This document shows positions 1 to 7,199 of a DNA stretch of 16,465 bases, in pieces. The DNA comes from Cellvibrionales bacterium UBA5860 (GTDB taxonomy: Bacteria; Pseudomonadota; Gammaproteobacteria; Pseudomonadales; Porticoccaceae). The stretch is taken from assembly GCA_002431545.1 (NCBI GenBank), contig DJFY01000003.1:1-16465 (forward strand). Direction: 5' to 3'. The notes under the pieces are model-generated. The model was not told the origin of the DNA. It was given only the letters and a program-made list of their open reading frames with translations, and did not search any database. The translations under genes were made by a program, and so were the position numbers. Each line of letters starts with the position of its first letter. Within the stretch, counting starts at the first letter, position 1.

Positions 1-1275
1 CCCTGACGCCAGCTTGACCGAGCCCGGTTCGCGCTGGAAGGAGTCCACCAGCCCGATTTCCTCGGCGTATTCTCGAATAACTGGAAGCACTTCTTTCCCA
101 ATCAGCTCGATCGAGCGGTTGCGTTGTTGATCCGAAGCCACGCCCTGGACGTTAAATGCAGTGAAAGAGCCAGGGCGAATGACCCGCAATATGGCCTTAA
201 TCTTTGGTATCACCTGTTCCGGCGTGCCGCAGACGATCTGCATATTCGCTTGTGCGCGTTCGTAAGATGCCCACAATTTTTGTTTGACGACATCCATACT
301 CTCTTCCCGCCACTTACCGCTGCGCGCGCCCTCCAGCTTCTCCTTGCTGATGCCCAGCCAGGAGCCCCCGGGGGAGGCTTTAGCCATAAGCCGGATCGCG
401 CCTTTGGAGTTGTAGCCGGGAGGCAGGGTGTGTTCGGGTCGGCTGAAGCCATTCTGGCCGCCGCCGAAGGCGAAACCCCGACCTACCTGCTGTGCTTCGT
501 TCTCGTCGTCCGAGACGAATAACGGTAGTAGATAGCCGAAGTTTTCCGGGCCGGCCTGATAGCCGAGTTCGGCCGCCTTGTCGGCATACATGTCCCATAG
601 ATCACAGGTGGCGCCTAGAGCGGAGCCCAGTCCGACATAGGGGTACCGCTTTTCGGCGCACCACAATACGGTTTCCGGTGACAATACGCCGGGTATCCAT
701 TGTTGCGGGTAAGGTTTCTGGTAGGGTAGCACCCAGGGATTGACGTGCCGGTAATGGAAGTGTTTGCCTTCGTAGCGCCAGGGCCCCTCCCTGGTCCAGG
801 CCTGAATGATAAAGTCGTGGGCTTCGTTGAACATCTCCCGGTTGTAAGCCGGATTGGCGTTGTTAAAAAACTGCTCGCTGCCGGCGCCGCGGACCCAGCC
901 GGAGACCAGGCGGCCGCGGGATATGGTGTCGATCGTGGCCAGTTCTTCGGCTACGCGCAGCGGATGTTTGACCACCGGTAGCGGGTTCCCGATCAGGATG
1001 ATTTTGGCTTTGCTGGTGACGCGCGCCAGTACGGCAGCTTCGATATTGATCACGTTTCCCATACAGTAGGGGTTGCCGTGGTGCTCGTTCAGCGCCAGAC
1101 CGTCGAAGCCGACCTCCTCCGCCAGGCAGTATTCGTCGATAAACTGGTTATAGTCGTGAGCGCCTTTCTCGGGATCGTAAAGACTGTTCGGGCAGCCGAA
1201 AAAAGCTTTGTTTTTTAAAACGATATCTTCGTCGATATGCCGGTAGGGGCGTTCGGTGAAATAGGCGAATTTCAT
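1..1275 (-). CDS. LLM-class flavin-dependent oxidoreductase (3' end beyond the window)
   Basis: This is a luciferase-like (TIM-barrel, FMNH2/F420-type) monooxygenase or oxidoreductase; the substrate cannot be read from the sequence. The frame is open for 425 codons, from the ATG at 1275 to the left edge, with no stop, so the C-terminus lies outside the window. The N-terminus MKFAYFTERPY and the segment around residues 55-70 (GFDGLALNEHHG, NEHH at 63-66) are typical of this superfamily. So are the GNPLPVVKHPLRVAEELATID stretch and the SRGRL(V)SGWVRG stretch, the latter normally near the flavin site. GAGGA lies about 8 nt upstream of the ATG and supports this start. The gene follows the M48 protease on the same strand after about 240 nt and seems to be transcribed independently. 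I am confident of the family but not of the function. Confidence 0.9.
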   Translation of the reverse strand, partial: MKFAYFTERPYRHIDEDIVLKNKAFFGCPNSLYDPEKGAHDYNQFIDEYCLAEEVGFDGLALNEHHGNPYCMGNVINIEAAVLARVTSKAKIILIGNPLPVVKHPLRVAEELATIDTISRGRLVSGWVRGAGSEQFFNNANPAYNREMFNEAHDFIIQAWTREGPWRYEGKHFHYRHVNPWVLPYQKPYPQQWIPGVLSPETVLWCAEKRYPYVGLGSALGATCDLWDMYADKAAELGYQAGPENFGYLLPLFVSDDENEAQQVGRGFAFGGGQNGFSRPEHTLPPGYNSKGAIRLMAKASPGGSWLGISKEKLEGARSGKWREESMDVVKQKLWASYERAQANMQIVCGTPEQVIPKIKAILRVIRPGSFTAFNVQGVASDQQRNRSIELIGKEVLPVIREYAEEIGLVDSFQREPGSVKLASG

Positions 1276-1513
1276 AGATGGGTCCTCAGTCTGGTTCGGA
1301 ATAAATGGTAACCACAGGACTTGCTGGTGGGGTTATCTAAACTGTAGGGCATTAAATGGTCGGATGCGCGCTCGATCCTTTGACAAGTATCAGACTACAC
1401 CAAAGCTGTAGGCTTATTAACAGCAGCAGACGCAAGATAGGTGGTGCAGTGCTGGAAAAAATGATCTGGATCATATCTGCACCCGTCCTGGCACAGAGCG
1501 CACACTCGCGAAT
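1276..1513. other. Intergenic region between M48 protease and flavin oxidoreductase genes
   Basis: This non-coding stretch of 238 nt separates two minus-strand genes. It holds a nested inverted repeat with a T-run, described separately, that may end M48 transcription. It should also hold the promoter of the downstream oxidoreductase gene. I could not find a convincing -35/-10 pair on the minus strand. No small ORF with a good ribosome binding site was seen. Confidence 0.6.
1443..1483 (-). terminator. Nested inverted repeat with T-run, candidate terminator of the M48 gene
   Basis: The inner arms ATGATC (1461-1466) and GATCAT (1469-1474) are followed, on the minus strand, by a run of six T (1456-1461). 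This lies about 40 nt past the M48 stop. The inner stem is AT-rich and the loop is very short, so as a classical terminator it is weak. It is enclosed by a perfect 7-bp outer pair, GGTGCAG (1443-1449) and CTGCACC (1477-1483). The outer and inner stems could form together or compete. The assignment as a terminator is inference. Confidence 0.4.
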
Positions 1514-3064
1514 CTATTGGGTGACGGGCGCCGCTTTGATCACCAGGGCGCGGTAGCGGGTCGCGCTGTCGGCGTCGGGCAACGGGCCGATGGGCGTTTT
1601 AAGGGTCACGCTTTGTCCCGGTTTCAGGGTGCCCGGCACTTCCGTGAGCCTGGAGGGCCCGCTGAGAAAAGCATTGATCGATTCGCTGGTTTGAATGACC
1701 ACGTTGCTTACAGGTATGGTGCTTCGATTCTGAACAGTGACATACAGATAGCCGTCTTTGCCCAGAGCAGTCTGACTGGCAATGTACTGGTTAGGGTTTT
1801 CGCTGATTTCCAGCACGGCGAGTTGTTCTTTCGCCCGTCGGCCTACTTCGCCGTCGGCGCCGGCGGCTTCACGCAGGTATTTGATCGCCGCCTGGCGATC
1901 GTTGTCAGCCAGAGCAATCTCCCCCAGATAAAGGCTGGCGTAGGGGGTTGGCAGTAAGGCGTGGCTTTTCAATAAGTCCGGCTTAGCCTCTGTGGGCCGA
2001 TTCTGTTCGTAGGCCAATATACCCCGAGCCAGGTGGTGGCTGAAATAATCCGGGTTTTTGCTGATTGCGGTAGTAAAGGCTTCACGGGCTTTGCCCTGAT
2101 CGTCCAGTATCTTCCAGGCATGGCCTCTTAGCTCCCAAAACTGCCCCTCGCGTGGTTGCAGCGCAATCGCCTTGTCCAGAAAAGTCAGCGCCTTGCGTGC
2201 ATCGCGCTTGCGCAGGGCGGCCATGGCTTCATCCTGGGCCTCGTAAGCGGGTTGGTCCTTTTTTATGCGGGCGGTCTTTTGCTGATAGCGGGCTTTGTTC
2301 TTAGTGCCGCCGGCAGGGTAGGTTTTGGCTTTGGCGAGATTGGCGGTGACTCGCTCCTGCGAGGGCGGGTGACTGGCAAACAGGCTGCTAAGCAGGTCAC
2401 TTTGCCGACCCTGGCTCAGCTCGACAAATTTTTGCTGCAAGCCGACAGCGCCATAAGGGTCGTAACCGGCCCGCACCATGTATTCGATACCGAAAGCATC
2501 GGATTCGAGTTCCGCGGAGCGGCCATAACGCGCCATCCACGCGGCGGTGCCAAGCTGTGCCGCCATTCCGCCCAGGGCGCTGTCAGTTGTGCTACCGAGT
2601 ACCTGTAACCCGATGCCCGCAAGCATGCCGCGTGTCATTTGCGCAGCGCCGTGGCGGGCGGCGGCGTGCACAATTTCGTGAGACAGGACCGCGGCGAGTT
2701 CAGCTTCATCGTCGAGTACCATGAGCAATCCCCGGTTGATGGCGATTTTGCCGCCGGGCAGGGCCCAGGCGTTGGGGATGCCGCTGTTGAGGACGACAAA
2801 TTCATAAGGGAGGCCGGAGCGGTCGCTGACCCGGGCCAGCTTTTGTCCGACTTCGTTGACGTAAGCCTGGACTTCCGGGTCCAGATAATAGCGCCCACCC
2901 TGGGATTGCTGGGCCGGCTTGTATTGACCCGCCCCAATGGCGACCTCCTGTTCTGGAGATACCAGGGAAAACTGCTGTTTGCCGGTGACCGGGTTGACGC
3001 TGCAACCACTGGTGAAGACGGCGATAACACTCAGCCAGACAATCCATCGCGTAAAAGCGGTCAA
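1514..3064 (-). CDS. M48-family metalloprotease lipoprotein with TPR repeats
   Basis: This is a predicted periplasmic zinc metalloprotease anchored as a lipoprotein, probably acting in outer-membrane protein quality control like BepA. I place the start at TTG 3064 because AAGGAG lies 7 nt upstream and the product then begins directly with a signal peptide. The hydrophobic segment ends in TSGC with the lipid-modified Cys at residue 21. The same frame stays open upstream to 3169 but would run into yaaA. The product is 516 residues. The HEXXH zinc motif is HEIVH (129-133), and the third ligand Glu is probably E185 in ELESD. The NAWALPGG segment is also typical of M48. TPR-like helices follow at about residues 270-410, then a C-terminal beta-rich domain. 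BepA has a similar protease-TPR layout but lacks this added C-terminal region, so the function is inferred. Confidence 0.9.
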   Translation of the reverse strand: MTAFTRWIVWLSVIAVFTSGCSVNPVTGKQQFSLVSPEQEVAIGAGQYKPAQQSQGGRYYLDPEVQAYVNEVGQKLARVSDRSGLPYEFVVLNSGIPNAWALPGGKIAINRGLLMVLDDEAELAAVLSHEIVHAAARHGAAQMTRGMLAGIGLQVLGSTTDSALGGMAAQLGTAAWMARYGRSAELESDAFGIEYMVRAGYDPYGAVGLQQKFVELSQGRQSDLLSSLFASHPPSQERVTANLAKAKTYPAGGTKNKARYQQKTARIKKDQPAYEAQDEAMAALRKRDARKALTFLDKAIALQPREGQFWELRGHAWKILDDQGKAREAFTTAISKNPDYFSHHLARGILAYEQNRPTEAKPDLLKSHALLPTPYASLYLGEIALADNDRQAAIKYLREAAGADGEVGRRAKEQLAVLEISENPNQYIASQTALGKDGYLYVTVQNRSTIPVSNVVIQTSESINAFLSGPSRLTEVPGTLKPGQSVTLKTPIGPLPDADSATRYRALVIKAAPVTQ

Positions 3065-3097
3065 CGGGGTGCTCCTTTTTCGACGCAGGGTGCGGGG

Positions 3098-3103
3098 TAT
3101 AAT
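3098..3103 (+). promoter_or_regulatory. Candidate -10 element for yaaA
   Basis: A perfect TATAAT lies 41 nt before the yaaA ATG, which gives a 5' leader of about 34 nt. The -35 region (about 3076-3081, T-rich) is a poor match at 16-nt spacing. The promoter may therefore depend on an activator. Confidence 0.45.
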
Positions 3104-3114
3104 GTGGGCTTTGT

Positions 3115-3126
3115 TCAAGCGCTTGA
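3115..3126. repeat. 12-bp perfect palindrome in the divergent yaaA/M48 promoter region
   Basis: TCAAGCGCTTGA is its own reverse complement. It lies between the divergent M48 and yaaA starts, just downstream of the predicted yaaA transcription start. It could be an operator for a dimeric regulator. It has no T-run, so it is not a terminator. I do not recognise the regulator. Confidence 0.35.
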
Positions 3127-3143
3127 GTTGAGGATTATAAAAA

Positions 3144-3926
3144 ATGTTAATGGTGATTTCTCCCGCCAAGAAGCTGGATTTCGAAGCGGATACGGCGGTG
3201 ACCGAATACAGCCAGTGCGACTTTCTCGATGATGCCGAGACGCTGATTAAGCAACTGAGACAACTGTCGCCGCCACAAGTGTCAGAGTTGATGAAAATCA
3301 GCGACCAACTCGGAAACCTGAATTTTGGTCGCTATCTCGAGTGGAAGAAAAAAATGAAACCTGGCGAGGCGCGCCAGGCCCTGTTGGCTTTTAAGGGTGA
3401 CGTCTACGTTGGCATCGACGCCGGGACCTTGTCTGACGAGGATTTGCACTGGGCCCAGGATCGCTTGCGCATTTTGTCCGGATTGTACGGTGTGCTGCGC
3501 CCGCTGGATTTGATTCGGCCTTATCGGCTGGAAATGGGCACGCGCTTTAACAACGCCCGGGGTAAAGATCTGTATGCTTTTTGGGGTGACAAAATAACCC
3601 ATGCCCTGAACGCGGTACTGCAGAGCGAGCCGGAACCGACGTTGGTCAACCTGGCTTCCAATGAATACTTTAAGGCCGTGGACAGGAAGAAACTGGAGGC
3701 GGAAGTGATTACGCCGGTGTTTAAAGACCGCAAGGGCGAGGGCTATAAAGTCATCAGTTTCTATGCCAAAAAAGCACGCGGCCTGATGGCGGGCTACGTG
3801 ATTCGTAACCGCATTGAAAACGTAGAAAAGCTCAAGCTATTCGATGCGGAAGGCTATCACTACAACGCAGCCATGTCTTCTGCGCGAGAGTGGGTATTCA
3901 CTCGCGATGCCGTACCGGCGTTGTGA
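3144..3926 (+). CDS. yaaA: Peroxide stress protein YaaA (DUF328)
   Basis: YaaA-family proteins help limit intracellular iron and protect DNA during hydrogen peroxide stress in E. coli; the biochemical mechanism is not settled. The product is 260 residues, close to E. coli YaaA (258). It begins MLMVISPAKKLDFE, matching the family N-terminus and favouring the first ATG (3144) over the one two codons later. Family-typical segments are SGLYGVLRPLDLIRPYRLEMG at about 112-132 and NLASNEYFKAV at about 168-178. GAGG lies 10 nt upstream of the ATG. The gene diverges from the M48 protease, and the next plus-strand gene starts 12 nt after its stop, so the two are probably cotranscribed. In E. coli yaaA is under OxyR; I saw no clear OxyR site here. 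Confidence 0.95.
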   Translation: MLMVISPAKKLDFEADTAVTEYSQCDFLDDAETLIKQLRQLSPPQVSELMKISDQLGNLNFGRYLEWKKKMKPGEARQALLAFKGDVYVGIDAGTLSDEDLHWAQDRLRILSGLYGVLRPLDLIRPYRLEMGTRFNNARGKDLYAFWGDKITHALNAVLQSEPEPTLVNLASNEYFKAVDRKKLEAEVITPVFKDRKGEGYKVISFYAKKARGLMAGYVIRNRIENVEKLKLFDAEGYHYNAAMSSAREWVFTRDAVPAL

Positions 3927-3938
3927 CGCGCCAGGGTG

Positions 3939-4538
3939 ATGCGCCCATTTAGCCAGGCCTGTGAAAACAATCGGCAGCCCATACTCGACGTACTGCGAGC
4001 GGTATTTGCAGACAGTGGTTGTATTCTTGAAATTGGCAGTGGCACGGGCCAGCATGCCGCGTATTTTGCGCCGGCACTGAGCCCGACCATCTGGCAGCCC
4101 TCCGATCTGGTGCGAAACCATGCAGGCATTGATGCATGGATCGACGCTCACCCGATCGATAACCTGCGGCGCCCCCTCGACCTTGATGTCGACCGCCAGC
4201 CCTGGCCAGTAGCAGCGGATATCGACGGCATATTTACCGCCAACACCTGCCATATCATGGCCTGGTCCAGTGTGGAAAACATGTTTGCCGGCGCCGCGCA
4301 CTTGCTTGGGGCAGGCGCGGCACTGGTCATTTACGGGCCTTTCAACTACGGCGGTGAATTTACTTCGCCGAGCAATGCGCGTTTCGACGCAATGTTACGG
4401 CGGCAGGCGTCCCACCAGGGCATTCGAGACTTCGAGGCCATCGAGCGTCTGGCCGCCAGTCAGGGCTTTGAGTTGGGTGAGGATTACCCGATGCCGGCAA
4501 ACAACCGCTTGCTTGTTTGGCGCAAAAAAGCGCGTTGA
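3939..4538 (+). CDS. DUF938-family SAM-dependent methyltransferase
   Basis: This is a class I (Rossmann-fold) S-adenosylmethionine methyltransferase-like protein of the DUF938 / UPF0585 family; the substrate is unknown. The product has 199 residues from the ATG at 3939. A GTG one codon earlier (3936) is also possible, but the family N-terminus M-x-PFSQACENN favours the ATG. SAM-binding motif I is EIGSGTGQHA (31-40), followed by the family-typical WQPSDL. Further family-like segments are NTCHIMAW in the middle, GPFNYGGEFTSPSN, and the C-terminal NNRLLVW. It follows yaaA within 12 nt and is probably in the same transcript. The gene ends only 19 nt from the convergent serA stop, and no bidirectional hairpin terminator is obvious between them. 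Confidence 0.9.
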   Translation: MRPFSQACENNRQPILDVLRAVFADSGCILEIGSGTGQHAAYFAPALSPTIWQPSDLVRNHAGIDAWIDAHPIDNLRRPLDLDVDRQPWPVAADIDGIFTANTCHIMAWSSVENMFAGAAHLLGAGAALVIYGPFNYGGEFTSPSNARFDAMLRRQASHQGIRDFEAIERLAASQGFELGEDYPMPANNRLLVWRKKAR

Positions 4539-4557
4539 ATAAACACCGCTACAGCCG

Positions 4558-5727
4558 CTACAAAAGGCGTACCCGCAACACGCCGTCAACCTGCCGGATG
4601 GCTTCGATGATGCTTTCTTCGGGGAGCGTTTCCACATCGATAATATTGTAGGCGACGTCGTCGCGGCTCTTGTTTACCAGGTCAATAACGTTATTGTTGC
4701 TGTCCGCGAGAATAGCCAGCACATTGCCCAGCACCTTGGGTACGTTGTTGTTGCTGAAGGTGATACGAAAACCGCCGTTACGCGCCATATGTGTAGGTGG
4801 AAAATTTACCGAATTGCGAATGTTGCCGTTTTCCAGAAAGTCCATCAGTTGGTCGGCGGCCATCACGGCACAGTTTTCTTCGGCTTCGGCGGTGCTGGCA
4901 CCAATGTGAGGGAGCAGAAGCACATCTTTGCGACCGAGCAAGTCGGGTGCCGGGAAATCAGTGACATAGGCCGCTAGTTTTTGTGCATCGAGGCTGCGTA
5001 CCACTGCGCCGGTATCGACTACCTCCTCGCGTGCGAAATTGAGCAGGCGCGCTCCCGGGCGAACGCGTGCCAGCGTCTCATCGTTGATCAGATGTCGCGT
5101 GGCTTCGATCGCCGGTACGTGCAGAGTGATGTAATCGGCGCGGCCCAGAAGGGCTTCGAGGCTGTCCATTTTCTCCACAGCACTGGACAGGCGCCAGGCT
5201 GCTTCGACGGAAATCGCCGGATCGTATCCGACCACTTTCATACCCAGTTCCAGCGCCATGTTGGCGACGATAGCGCCGATCGCACCGAGTCCGACGACGC
5301 CCAGTGTTTTGCCGTGGATTTCGCTGCCGGCAAAGCGTTTCTTTTCTTTTTCCAGCAGTGGAGACATGGTTTCAGGACTGTCGATGTCAGTCAGTGACTG
5401 CACGTAGTTCATGCCGCCAAAAATGTCCCGCGACGCCAGGAACAGGCCTGCGGCGACGAGCTCTTTTACGGCATTGGCGTTGGCTCCCGGCGTGTTAAAG
5501 ACAACCAGGCCCTGGTGAGTGTATTCGGCAACCGGGATATTGTTGACCCCGGCCCCGGCGCGAGCTACCGCGACGACACTCTCGGGAATGTGCTCGCCGT
5601 GGAGCTTTTGGCTGCGCAGCAGAATCGCATCGGGTTTGTCCACATCGCTGCCCACTGTATACATATCTCGTGGAAAGCGATCGAGGCCTTTGCTGGAAAT
5701 TTGGTTGTAAGTCAGTACCTGGTACAT
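4558..5727 (-). CDS. serA: D-3-phosphoglycerate dehydrogenase
   Basis: It catalyses the first step of serine synthesis, NAD-dependent oxidation of 3-phosphoglycerate to 3-phosphohydroxypyruvate, in the cytoplasm. The product has 389 residues. The substrate domain contains ARAGAGVNNI (55-64) and NTPGANANAVKE. The NAD-binding motif is GLGAIG (146-151), with Asp169 at the end of the next strand. Catalytic residues by family are Arg233 (NFAREE) and His274 (LPHIGAST). At the position where many D-2-hydroxyacid dehydrogenases carry the catalytic Glu (near 260) the sequence reads TDFPAPDLL, as in short SerA forms; this deserves a check. A single ACT domain occupies about 318-389 and may bind serine. 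AAGGA lies 8 nt before the ATG. It lies 54 nt downstream of serC, so a serC-serA operon is likely. Confidence 0.95.
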   Translation of the reverse strand: MYQVLTYNQISSKGLDRFPRDMYTVGSDVDKPDAILLRSQKLHGEHIPESVVAVARAGAGVNNIPVAEYTHQGLVVFNTPGANANAVKELVAAGLFLASRDIFGGMNYVQSLTDIDSPETMSPLLEKEKKRFAGSEIHGKTLGVVGLGAIGAIVANMALELGMKVVGYDPAISVEAAWRLSSAVEKMDSLEALLGRADYITLHVPAIEATRHLINDETLARVRPGARLLNFAREEVVDTGAVVRSLDAQKLAAYVTDFPAPDLLGRKDVLLLPHIGASTAEAEENCAVMAADQLMDFLENGNIRNSVNFPPTHMARNGGFRITFSNNNVPKVLGNVLAILADSNNNVIDLVNKSRDDVAYNIIDVETLPEESIIEAIRQVDGVLRVRLL

Positions 5728-5781
5728 CGATGAGTCCTTTTGTCCTTCCGCTGTCAGTGGTTTTCGGGGCGAGTCCGGCGT

Positions 5782-6900
5782 TTAGCTGGCACGGGCTTCC
5801 TGGTAGGCCCATTCCAGCCAGGGCATCAGTGCTTCGAGATCGGCGCGTTGCACGGTGGCGCCGCACCAGATGCGAAGTCCGGGCGGGGCGTCGCGGTAGG
5901 AACCGATATCGAAAGCAGCCTGCTCGTCGTCGAGTAACGATGTCATGGTTTTGATCTGTTGCGGGTTCAGGTCGACCGTCAGGCACACGCTGGTGTTGGA
6001 GCGCGTGTCTGCACTGTCGGCTAAAAAGTCGATCCACGGGTGCGTTGCCACAAAGTTCTCGAGCACTGCCAGGTTGGCCTGTGAGCGGTTGATCAACTCC
6101 GCTACGCCACCTTCCGATTCGACCCAGGCGAGGGCATCCAGATAGTCCGCCACGCATAGCATCGAGGGTGTGTTGATGGTGGCACCGGTAAAGATGCCCT
6201 CAATCAAAGCCTGCTTTTTTGTCAGGCGAAAGATTTTGGGAAGCGGCCAGGGGGGTGTGTAGCTCTCCAGTCGCTCGACCGCGCGCGGGCTCAGAATCAA
6301 CATGCCGTGGCCACCCTCGCCACCCAGAACCTTTTGCCAGCTGAAGGTGGCGACATCCAGTTTTTCCCAGGGCAGATCCATGGCGAACACGGCCGAAGTG
6401 GCGTCGCAGATGGTCAGGCCGGTGCGCCGCTCGTCGATCCAGTCGCCGTTTGGCACTTTGACGCCGGAGGTCGTGCCGTTCCAGGTAAAGACAATATCGT
6501 GGTCGGAACGGGTCAGGCTCAGATCGGGTAATTTGCCGTAATCCGCGGTCAGCGAATTGACGTTATCCAGTTTGAGTTGGCTCTTGATATCGTTCAACCA
6601 GCCGCTGCCAAAAGATTCCCAGGCACAAACGTCCACCGGCCGGGGGCCAAGTAGAGACCACATGGCCATTTCCATGGCACCGGTGTCCGATGCAGGCACG
6701 ATCCCTATGCGATAGCCGCTAGGCAGACCAAGTATGCTGGCGGTGTCGGTACAGGCTCGCGCCAGCGCAGCTTTGCCCGGTGCGGCGCGATGCGAGCGAC
6801 CCAATGTCGACAAATCGAGTGCAGCGACATCGTAGCCCGGCCGTTTGCTGCAGGGGCCGGAGGAAAAATTCGGATTAACAGGTTTCTGATTCGGCTTCAT
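5782..6900 (-). CDS. serC: Phosphoserine transaminase
   Basis: A PLP enzyme converting 3-phosphohydroxypyruvate plus glutamate to O-phosphoserine, the second step of serine synthesis. The product is 372 residues and begins with NPNFSSGPCSKRPGYD, the form seen in the alphaproteobacterial/archaeal SerC subtype (TIGR01365-like) rather than the classical E. coli form (NFSAGPA). The Schiff-base lysine is K190 in SWQKVLGGEGGHGM. Asp166 in CDATSAVFA is the expected partner of the pyridine nitrogen. GRSHR (34-38) is also family-typical. The ATG at 6900 has no strong Shine-Dalgarno in front of it, but the homologous N-terminus begins shortly after. serA follows by 54 nt, which supports a two-gene pathway operon. 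No serB was seen in the window. Confidence 0.94.
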   Translation of the reverse strand: MKPNQKPVNPNFSSGPCSKRPGYDVAALDLSTLGRSHRAAPGKAALARACTDTASILGLPSGYRIGIVPASDTGAMEMAMWSLLGPRPVDVCAWESFGSGWLNDIKSQLKLDNVNSLTADYGKLPDLSLTRSDHDIVFTWNGTTSGVKVPNGDWIDERRTGLTICDATSAVFAMDLPWEKLDVATFSWQKVLGGEGGHGMLILSPRAVERLESYTPPWPLPKIFRLTKKQALIEGIFTGATINTPSMLCVADYLDALAWVESEGGVAELINRSQANLAVLENFVATHPWIDFLADSADTRSNTSVCLTVDLNPQQIKTMTSLLDDEQAAFDIGSYRDAPPGLRIWCGATVQRADLEALMPWLEWAYQEARAS

Positions 6901-7199
6901 GGGCTGATTACAAACTGCTGACTGGTAAATTAAAAGACGGCTGCAATGTGATGACAGCGAGAATCGGCATTGGCGAATCAGTCGCGTGCCGGGCTGGTGT
7001 CTCGCTAGTGTTTTGAAAGGCGGGCAATTTTACTTGTCAGCGGCCGGAAAGCAAAGCGCCAAAGTTGAATTTAGCCGGTCGTAGAGCTTGTTGGCGGTTG
7101 AGCGGGGCGATTGCTGCACCGGGCGGTCGCGATGGCGCGGGCAGTTTTGTCAAAAACCGCTTTCAACGGACAAAAATGTCGTTACGGTGGGTCGAAAGT
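6901..7199. other. Intergenic region upstream of serC
   Basis: This stretch separates the MshM-like gene from serC, both on the minus strand. It holds an imperfect 8-bp inverted repeat at 7141-7160 (GCAGTTTT / AAAACCGC, one wobble pair) without a following T-run, which could be a weak end of the pilus transcript. It also holds a low-confidence promoter for serC. No convincing small gene was found. Confidence 0.55.
7027..7054 (-). promoter_or_regulatory. Weak candidate promoter for the serC-serA operon
   Basis: On the minus strand TTGCTT (7049-7054) and TAAAAT (7027-7032) are separated by 16 nt. The -10 matches the consensus at 5 of 6 positions and the -35 at only 3. It would give a leader of about 120 nt before serC. 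This is a tentative call. Confidence 0.2.

Noticed and set aside
1380..1385. Perfect TTGACA on the plus strand
   Set aside because: No -10 lies at 16-18 nt downstream, and no plus-strand gene follows, so a promoter is unlikely.
3065..3169. Upstream extension of the M48 protease frame to a TTG at 3169
   Set aside because: The extension overlaps yaaA, puts 35 residues before the signal peptide, and lacks the good AAGGAG found before TTG 3064.
2639..3232. Open frame of 197 codons on the plus strand opposite the M48 gene
   Set aside because: It lies antisense to the conserved protease, runs through the yaaA start, and has no ribosome binding site or family resemblance.
4539..4557. Bidirectional terminator between the convergent DUF938 and serA genes
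   Set aside because: The 19-nt gap has no inverted repeat with flanking A- and T-runs.
5495..6157. Open frame of 220 codons on the minus strand bridging serC and serA
   Set aside because: It is out of frame with two well-supported enzymes, has an unnatural Arg/Pro-rich composition and no recognisable domain.
7141..7160. Imperfect inverted repeat as a strong terminator of the pilus cluster
   Set aside because: The stem is AT-rich with a wobble pair and there is no T-run after it, so it is mentioned only as a possible weak signal.
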